Shown: positions 55,401 through 61,006 of the stretch, one piece after another | Numbering within the stretch: the first letter of the stretch is position 1 | How the letters are laid out: every line of letters begins with the position of its first letter | NCBI GenBank assembly: GCA_028688995.1 | Contig: JAQTXB010000006.1 | Span: 103,728 to 167,727, forward strand | DNA length: 64,000 nt | Origin: Aliarcobacter sp. | Lineage (GTDB): Bacteria; Campylobacterota; Campylobacteria; Campylobacterales; Arcobacteraceae | Direction: 5' to 3' | The notes under the pieces: generated by a model | Seen by the model: only the letters and a program-made list of their open reading frames with translations | What the model was told of the DNA's origin: nothing | The model's database searches: none | Made by a program: the position numbers and the translations under genes

Positions 55401-57214
55401 CTCTTTCTTATGAGGGATTTAAAGATAAATATAAACTTCTAAAAGAGAAAATCTCAAAACCAATCACACAAAAAAGATATAACAAAATATTTGAAAAAAT
55501 GTCAGATGAACAAAAAGAAATTATCAAAGATACAAATACAAAAGCCATGATGATTCTTGCAGGTCCTGGAAGTGGAAAAACAAAAGTTTTGGTTCATAAA
55601 ATTGCCTCTTTAATTTTAACAGAAGATATAAAACCAGAACAATTTATGATGCTAACTTTTTCAAAAAGTGCAAAAATGGAGTTTAAAACAAGACTAAATG
55701 ATTTAATGGGAGCTTTGTCTTATGATGTAGAAATCCAAACATTTCATGCTTATGCTTTAAAACTCATAGCTAGAGTTTCAAATAAAGATGATAGAAAAAT
55801 TCTTGATAATGCAATTGAAGAAGCAACGAGACAAATAACACAGGGGGAAATAAAACTATCACTTACTACAGTTTTAATCTTAGATGAGTTTCAAGATATA
55901 AATGAAAAAAGTTTTGAATTTGTAAAAGCAATTTATAAAGCAAATAATGAAGATATTAAAATAATTGCTGTTGGTGATGATGACCAATGTATAATGGAAT
56001 TCAACGGGGCAAAAGTTAATTTTATTGATAAATTCAAAAATGAGTTTGGAAAAGATGAAGATGAAAAAGATTTATATAAACAATATGAATTACTTTGTAA
56101 TTTTAGAAGTAAAAGAAATATCGTTGAGTATTCAAATGATTTTATAACAAAAGTTTCAAAAAGATATAAAACAAATCCTTTATATGCAAATAGTTCTGAT
56201 AATGGTTTTGTAAATATTTATTCCATTAAATCTTCAAATTTAATTCTTCCTTTATTAGAACTCATCAAGAATGAAGAAAAATATGAAAACATCGCTATTT
56301 TGGCTAAAACAAATGAGATGGTTTTAGATATTTATTCAATACTTCAAGATAATAATATTGACGCTAGGTATTTGATTGATAGAGAAAAATTTGAGTTAAA
56401 AAATATAGTTGAATTAGTAGAATTTGATAAAGTTTTAAATAGTTATTTAGAAGATGATATAGCTTATAAAGAGAGCTATTTTGAAAATGCTTTAAAGGTA
56501 ATAGAAAATAGATTTAAGGGTTCTACAAATATAGCTTTGATTTATAAAATTGTCGATAAGTTTTTAAATGAAAGCGATAACTACTATGTTTCACAATGGA
56601 TTACTTATTTAGATGAAATTAAACTTGAAGATTTTGAAAATTATAAAAAAAATATTGTAATTTCAACAATTCATAAATCAAAAGGTTTAGAATTTGATAA
56701 GGTTTATTTGTTAGTAGATAAAAATCCAGTAAAAGATGAAGATAAAAGACTATTTTATGTGGGAATGACAAGAGCAAAAAATGAACTAAATATATTAAGA
56801 CATGATAATAAAGATATACCAAATAAAAAAGAGTATGTTAAATACTTTTGGTATGATAAAATATATGTATCTGAAAACAAGACTTTAACTTATGTTATGT
56901 CTTTAGGCGATATATGGCTAGGATTTGATTTAGAAAAGTTTGGAACCAATTATTTCCTTATATCAGGCGTAAAATTAAATATAGAAAAAAGAAATGGTTT
57001 TAATAATTATTGTTTATGTTTTGGTAATAAAATGGTTGGAGTTTTTTCTACTAAATTCAATGAATTAATAGTTGAAAAAATAAAGAATGGTTTTAGTTTT
57101 TATAGCTGTGTAGTCGAATATATAATTTTATGGGAAAATAAAGAAGATAAAAAAAGTTTGAAACATCCTCTTTGTAAAATTATTATGAAAAAAGATAATC
57201 ATTTGGTAGTGTAA
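52406..57214 (+). CDS. Triple fusion: DnaQ-like exonuclease, RecQ-like helicase and UvrD-like helicase
   Basis: A 1602-aa protein. Residues 1-130 carry DEDD exonuclease motifs (IFCDIEAN with Asp8 and Glu10, GHNFIDFD, and NNPVEDSK with Asp113). About 270-700 is a RecQ-type helicase: LPTGGGKTFTFW near 292, VIDEAHCLSTWGNDFRQD near 395, VATTAFGMGVDKSN, and QEAGRGARD near 585. About 1030-1480 is a UvrD/Rep helicase: AGPGSGKTKVLVHKIASL near 1051, LDEFQDIN near 1158, ISTIHKSKGLEFD, and GMTRAKNEL near 1452. All motifs look intact. TTG start with AAGGT upstream. This joins 3'-5' trimming with two 3'-5' translocases on one chain. Confidence 0.88.
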   Translation: MKNIIFCDIEANIKTKKINEIGLVYKSNELKTTSIEESFTFINSYNTNFISGHNFIDFDLNILKETSLYQHIKDYKIIDTLPLSLLLFSEKTIHSLPKNYKNEDDFDNNPVEDSKITSILFDKLIERFTNLPKDTQNIFYSLLHDNIYFNGFFEYVSSDIKLEKLDFDDLYNLIKSKHNKTIVNFEYLKEILFTHKVQLSYILALLTPYIEIKSHPPKILFSYPDIVEIQKKLCFEIKNANDVLSDFSKEVFGFGTFREFPRLNANLLDNPSISQREMVEASLRDDSFLTILPTGGGKTFTFWLPAIFKAHSYKALTVVISPLQALIEDHIKSFNSKVANFKAVAISGFMSPLERNEAVEQVISGEADILYIAPESLRSNTIFNILKNRLIERFVIDEAHCLSTWGNDFRQDYYYICEFIKDLLDKKPFQNHIPISCFTATGKPSVIKDIEDYFLNGLDIKLDKYLAVPERKNLQYKSIPSNTKDKYVELLKLINEHDGATLVYIPTSTKNCDEIAKKIAMDTNKIAKSFHSKIESQEKMQILKDYIENNIDIIVATTAFGMGVDKSNITNVIHYEISDSLENYSQEAGRGARDEKLEAFCPILFDEDDLDKHFVSLNRSKLTASEINSIFLVIKKSKGDVINKTAFELAKEAGWDVEDSSNDYSTKVKTALLELEREEYISRKRNKTNFFADSIASKSMEKLHQKLEESTFSQEEQQRLILVLQNIIGRGKPDAVQIDELAYILGYSKNEISLAINQLKQLELLGDSKDLSLEISIYSLNKFKKIREIELVLLNYLESLNNSKVRIRELNEELNKQEISSKNESELIKSIIKSWRSKSNFIFNRQNREQDLWYFKFENLENIKNKIQKNHEISENVLLILTKNLDNKQKEEVVFSLKRLHELMDKKYDIEDIDKSLLYMHHLNILELLKGRFINYTPMIIEKEEKIQTKRKYTKAEYKNRLEQHYQTKIESIHIMGEYAKRLKDDDYKAILFLRDYFTLSYEGFKDKYKLLKEKISKPITQKRYNKIFEKMSDEQKEIIKDTNTKAMMILAGPGSGKTKVLVHKIASLILTEDIKPEQFMMLTFSKSAKMEFKTRLNDLMGALSYDVEIQTFHAYALKLIARVSNKDDRKILDNAIEEATRQITQGEIKLSLTTVLILDEFQDINEKSFEFVKAIYKANNEDIKIIAVGDDDQCIMEFNGAKVNFIDKFKNEFGKDEDEKDLYKQYELLCNFRSKRNIVEYSNDFITKVSKRYKTNPLYANSSDNGFVNIYSIKSSNLILPLLELIKNEEKYENIAILAKTNEMVLDIYSILQDNNIDARYLIDREKFELKNIVELVEFDKVLNSYLEDDIAYKESYFENALKVIENRFKGSTNIALIYKIVDKFLNESDNYYVSQWITYLDEIKLEDFENYKKNIVISTIHKSKGLEFDKVYLLVDKNPVKDEDKRLFYVGMTRAKNELNILRHDNKDIPNKKEYVKYFWYDKIYVSENKTLTYVMSLGDIWLGFDLEKFGTNYFLISGVKLNIEKRNGFNNYCLCFGNKMVGVFSTKFNELIVEKIKNGFSFYSCVVEYIILWENKEDKKSLKHPLCKIIMKKDNHLVV

Positions 57215-57241
57215 AAATAACTGTGTAAATTCAAAAAAATG

Positions 57242-57276
57242 AATCTATTAGATACAATTTATCTAGTAGATTTTAT
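57242..57276 (+). terminator. Terminator after the helicase operon
   Basis: A 12-bp stem with one G-T pair (AATCTATTAGAT and ATCTAGTAGATT) around a 7-base loop, then TTATT. It lies 28 bases after the helicase stop. Confidence 0.65.
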
Positions 57277-57452
57277 TAATCAAAAGTTTGTTCCAAAAGA
57301 GTTAAATTGTTGAACTTACTCCATAAGGTACAGGTTCTTGAACTTGTATATAAATATTTTTTTAACTCATCTTCGGAATAAGTTTTACCACCTTGCAGCT
57401 TCCAATATATTTAGCCTTTTTCTATGTCCTCTAAACTGTTGTATCCAAATTA
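57276..57452 (-). pseudogene. Gene remnant at the right edge of the island
   Basis: A leftward frame without a start codon reads FGYNSLEDIEKG, a TAG stop, and then IYWKLQGGKTYSEDELKKYL and TLWSKFNNLTLLEQTFD before the stop at 57276. It is coherent protein-like sequence with one internal stop. I do not recognise the family. The rest of the 57215-57551 gap holds only a terminator and A+T-rich sequence, with no tRNA half or attachment-site copy that I can find. Confidence 0.4.
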
Positions 57453-57551
57453 TATTGGAGTGGTAATATAAAACTTATTATTTGAAAGATAAGAAAATAT
57501 GTTAATCAAGTATAGTTTTTAAAAAGTGTCTACTACTTCGAGGATATTACA

Positions 57552-58367
57552 CTAAAAAATAAAAACATATCGTAGACTAAACCTATTACCCTCAGCTCTA
57601 TTTTTTACTTCTTTATCTTCCACATATTCCAAAGCTAAAGAATTTTTATCATCAAATTTATAAAGTGCATCTAATCCTATTTGATATTTTGAAGAACCAA
57701 CATTTGGAGTTACTAATCCTTCTTTACTGTATCGTTTATAATAAATTGCAGGTCCAATAAAAAAATTTGGACTTAAAATAGCTGAGATAGTAGCTTCTAC
57801 TCCTATATAATTTCCATTATCAACTTTTGTATCTCTATTTTCTCCTCTGTAATGATAAGCCAATAAAGCATCAATCAAAAAAGGAATTTTCTTATCTTTT
57901 ACAACCTTAAAAAAATATAGTTCTTCTTGAAGTTCATATCTATTTTGTGCAACTTGTAAAGCACCATTTTGTTTATTTTTATCATGTTCTCCAGTTGGAA
58001 GTTGCAAAGTTGAAAGGAAAAGTAAGTCACCATAGTCATTTGGAATAAAATATCCTATACCTGCACTTATATCATAAATTCCCATTTCTTTTTCATTTGT
58101 GATTTTTTGATTAACTTTTCTATATGGTAAAGTTAGATGAAATAAAAAATTCTCTGTATAATAAACAGGTTTAAAAATATAGATTTCTTCTTGAAAACCA
58201 AATTTATCTGTGTATTTATCCTTATCATTTGTTCTAATCACATTTGATTGAAAATTTATATAATAATTTGCCAATAAAAGAGTATCTGGCTCATGTTTTT
58301 TTGAACTTCCAATCATAACAGCATCGGAAAAACAAATAATAGAAAGAATTAATAAAATATATCTCAA
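57552..58367 (-). CDS. Predicted outer-membrane beta-barrel protein
   Basis: A 271-aa secreted protein. The signal peptide ends around SDA (about residue 16). Alternating aromatic-polar strands follow, and QLPTGEHDKNK resembles the PTGxxD loop of the MetA-type (phenol degradation) outer-membrane family. The last residue is Phe, as in most outer-membrane barrels. Role unknown; it may be cotranscribed with the two-component genes upstream (15-bp gap) and so belong to the same response. Confidence 0.6.
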   Translation of the reverse strand: MRYILLILSIICFSDAVMIGSSKKHEPDTLLLANYYINFQSNVIRTNDKDKYTDKFGFQEEIYIFKPVYYTENFLFHLTLPYRKVNQKITNEKEMGIYDISAGIGYFIPNDYGDLLFLSTLQLPTGEHDKNKQNGALQVAQNRYELQEELYFFKVVKDKKIPFLIDALLAYHYRGENRDTKVDNGNYIGVEATISAILSPNFFIGPAIYYKRYSKEGLVTPNVGSSKYQIGLDALYKFDDKNSLALEYVEDKEVKNRAEGNRFSLRYVFIF

Positions 58368-58382
58368 AAATCACTTCTTTAT

Positions 58383-59099
58383 TTAATTATTCTTTTTTAA
58401 AATATATCCAACATTTACAATATTTTCTATATTTAAATTAGGAACTTTTCTTTTTAATCTTGAAACTGTATCTCTAATAGTTGAATCAGAGATTTCTTTA
58501 TTCCCCCAAACCTCCTCTTTCAAAGTTTCGTATGAAAGATTTTGATTGATATTTTTACAAAATGCATATAACAAATTAGTCTCATTTTTTGTTAGATTTA
58601 TAGGAATATTATTAATATAAAATGTTTTATTTTCAAAATCAAATTTTTGTCCAAAACCAAGGAATATGATATTCTCTTGTAATTTATTAGTCTCTTTTTT
58701 AATAGAAAATTTAAGTTCTTTGATTTTACTTAGAGTTAATAATAAGGCTGATTGCACTTCATTTACACTAAATGGTTTAATAATATATCCAAAACAGTTA
58801 GTATTAACAGCTTCAATCATAGTCTCTTTATCACAATAAGCAGTTGTAAAAATAATAGGTAAAAAATAGTGTTTATTTAAAATCTTTGCACAATTTATTC
58901 CATCAATTGAACCACTAATATTTATATCCATAAAAATTAAATCTATCTCTTGTTTTTTTATCTCACCTAGTGCTTCTTCAAAGTTTTCAGCTGTAAAAAT
59001 ATTTTCAAATTCAAGTGAATATAAAATATTTTTTAAATACTCTGTTGAAATTATTTCATCTTCAACAATCAAAATATTAACATCTTTATTTAGTATCAT
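58383..59099 (-). CDS. Response regulator, receiver plus winged-helix
   Basis: A 238-aa protein. The receiver domain has the acidic pair in VEDEIIST (13-20), the phospho-acceptor Asp58 in LIFMDINISG, and the Lys in YIIKPFSVNE. The C-terminal OmpR-type winged helix ends DTVSRLKRKVPNLNIENI. It is 8 bases downstream of the histidine kinase gene. Four TTCCGTCA repeats just upstream of the kinase gene, at 11-bp spacing, are its likely targets and would also control the exoprotein gene. Confidence 0.9.
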   Translation of the reverse strand: MILNKDVNILIVEDEIISTEYLKNILYSLEFENIFTAENFEEALGEIKKQEIDLIFMDINISGSIDGINCAKILNKHYFLPIIFTTAYCDKETMIEAVNTNCFGYIIKPFSVNEVQSALLLTLSKIKELKFSIKKETNKLQENIIFLGFGQKFDFENKTFYINNIPINLTKNETNLLYAFCKNINQNLSYETLKEEVWGNKEISDSTIRDTVSRLKRKVPNLNIENIVNVGYILKKNN

Positions 59100-59107
59100 C
59101 TTTTATC

Positions 59108-60886
59108 CTATTCTTCAAATTCTAATTCAAACTTTGTACCATTTTCAAAACTAAAATCATATTTACTATTTGGAAGTTTTTTACAAAACTGATTAATAAG
59201 TTTTAAGCCCAAACCAGTAGGATTTTCTTTATTAAATCCTTTTCCATTATCTTTGATAACTATAAAAATATTCTCTGAAATATCTTTATTTACATTAATC
59301 TCAACTACTAAATTCTCTATTTTTTTATTATGTTTTAAAGCATTTGATAAAACTTCATTTATAATCATTCCTAAAGAAGTGGCAACATCATATTTTACAT
59401 TTATCTGTTTTATATCAGTTTTGATTTCAGAGATGTTATATCCAAGTGAAATATTTGAGATAATTTTTTCAAGATATACTTTAAGATTTATATGTTCTAA
59501 ATTATTAGATTGATGTAGATATTCGTGAATCATTGCCATAGATTCTATTCTATGAATAAGTAAAGATATATTTTCTTTTGAAAAATCCTCTTTTTTTTGT
59601 TCTATCCAAAGCATTCCTATTAGCATATGAAAGTTGTTTTTTACTCTATGATGCAACTCTTTTAAGAGTAATTCTCTCTCTTGTAAAATAACATTTAATT
59701 CTTTTGTTCTACTATTTACTTCTTCTTCCAAATAGAGTTGAACTTTTTCTTTTGATAAAAGATACCTATTTGCAAGAATATAAGAAAAAAGAAGCATTTC
59801 AATAATAACACCAAATGTATAACCATATCTTGTAATAAAAGTATATTCTAAAACCCCATTTACCATGAAAGTAAATAAAACTACTGACACAAAATATATT
59901 ACCATTGCTACGATGTAATATTTTGTTTGGTGATGTCCTTTAAAATAAATCATTATAGATACTATGATTAATAAAATACAAATCAATCCTGAGAAGTTAT
60001 TAATAAACTTATTCCACGGCTGATATGAATAAACTACTAAAATTCCGAGAATAAAAAATGGTACACTTAAAAAAGTCAATATTTTATCCATTGTTTTTAA
60101 ATATTTTTTCGTTTGTAAATACTCTTTTGAAAATAAAATCAAAAAACCAACCATAAAAGCAGCTGTTAACTGTAAATCATAAATATATTTTTGTAGGTTT
60201 ATAAAAACTATCAAACCACAAATATTTGAAAAATAAACAATAAGAAAAATACTATAAATTAGATAATAAAGATAAATTCTTTCTTTTGTTTTTGAATACA
60301 AAAAAAATGTAAAAAACATAAAAACAACAACCATACCCAAAATAAAAGTGAAAAAGGTATTAATTCCTCTATCTTGTTTAGAATAAAAATAATCCTTTTC
60401 AAAAATCTCAACTTTTCCAAAATAGGCATATTTTCCTTGTAGTTCTAAATAGATTGTTTTAATCTGCTCTTTTGGTAAAGCTATATTAAAAGCTAGATGA
60501 TTTGATTTTACTTCCCTTTGGTCTATTAAAGTAAATAAAGAGTTAGAAAGTTTTTCAATATTTCCTTGTTTTTCATAATACAAATTTGCGGTTTCATAAA
60601 AAGTTTCATTTAAAGTTAAAATAAAATTTTCAAAATCTGTACTATTTTTTACATCAAATTTAAACCAAATTGAGCCTTTATGATAACCTAAATTAAAGTT
60701 ATTTTTTGTGCTTTGTTTGAACTCTTGTTTTTTTATTTCATTTATGGATAAAGTTGATGTTTCATCTTTGAAATAATTTATTTCAAATTTATTATATGAT
60801 TTTGCTTGATTAATAAGAAAAGTATCTGCAAATAATGAAGTAAAAGAGATAAAAAAAAGAATTAAAATTAGTATGTTTTTTTTCAT
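59108..60886 (-). CDS. 7TMR-DISM sensor histidine kinase (HisKA_2 type)
   Basis: A 592-aa inner-membrane kinase. After a signal peptide it has a periplasmic 7TMR-DISMED2 domain (about 25-165, including LGYHKGSIWFKFDVKNS) and seven membrane helices (about 175-385). The C-terminus has a HisKA_2 phosphoacceptor LKELHHRVKNNFHMLIGML (His near 412) and a HATPase domain (NALKHNKK, DNGKGFNKENPTGLGLKLI). DISMED2 domains bind carbohydrate-like ligands. The partner regulator follows 8 bases on. It is divergent from the exoprotein gene. Confidence 0.9.
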   Translation of the reverse strand: MKKNILILILFFISFTSLFADTFLINQAKSYNKFEINYFKDETSTLSINEIKKQEFKQSTKNNFNLGYHKGSIWFKFDVKNSTDFENFILTLNETFYETANLYYEKQGNIEKLSNSLFTLIDQREVKSNHLAFNIALPKEQIKTIYLELQGKYAYFGKVEIFEKDYFYSKQDRGINTFFTFILGMVVVFMFFTFFLYSKTKERIYLYYLIYSIFLIVYFSNICGLIVFINLQKYIYDLQLTAAFMVGFLILFSKEYLQTKKYLKTMDKILTFLSVPFFILGILVVYSYQPWNKFINNFSGLICILLIIVSIMIYFKGHHQTKYYIVAMVIYFVSVVLFTFMVNGVLEYTFITRYGYTFGVIIEMLLFSYILANRYLLSKEKVQLYLEEEVNSRTKELNVILQERELLLKELHHRVKNNFHMLIGMLWIEQKKEDFSKENISLLIHRIESMAMIHEYLHQSNNLEHINLKVYLEKIISNISLGYNISEIKTDIKQINVKYDVATSLGMIINEVLSNALKHNKKIENLVVEINVNKDISENIFIVIKDNGKGFNKENPTGLGLKLINQFCKKLPNSKYDFSFENGTKFELEFEE

Positions 60887-60917
60887 ATTTTTATTATATC
60901 AAAATTATTTTCCAATT

Positions 60918-60958
60918 TTCCGTCAGCATTCCGTCAGTATTCCGTCACCGTTCCGTCA
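60918..60958. promoter_or_regulatory. Four TTCCGTCA repeats at 11-bp spacing
   Basis: TTCCGTCA occurs at 60918-60925, 60929-60936, 60940-60947 and 60951-60958. Each copy starts exactly 11 bases after the last, so all face one side of the helix. The array lies between the kinase start (60886) and the exoprotein start (61007). OmpR-type regulators bind such tandem direct repeats. Several copies in series suggest cooperative, switch-like control of the exoprotein promoter and possibly of the kinase operon itself. Confidence 0.82.
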
Positions 60959-61006
60959 TTGAATTGTTAGTATTTAAAGAAATTTTATAGGGGGGAGGGA
61001 ATATAA

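Noticed and set aside
57215..57551. tRNA 3' half marking the right attachment site
   Set aside because: I looked for the T arm and AGCGGC-ACCA end and found no match; the right attachment site remains unlocated.
60918..60958. Four TTCCGTCA copies as a small CRISPR array
   Set aside because: The unit is 8 bases with 3-base gaps, far below CRISPR repeat and spacer sizes, and there are no cas genes.
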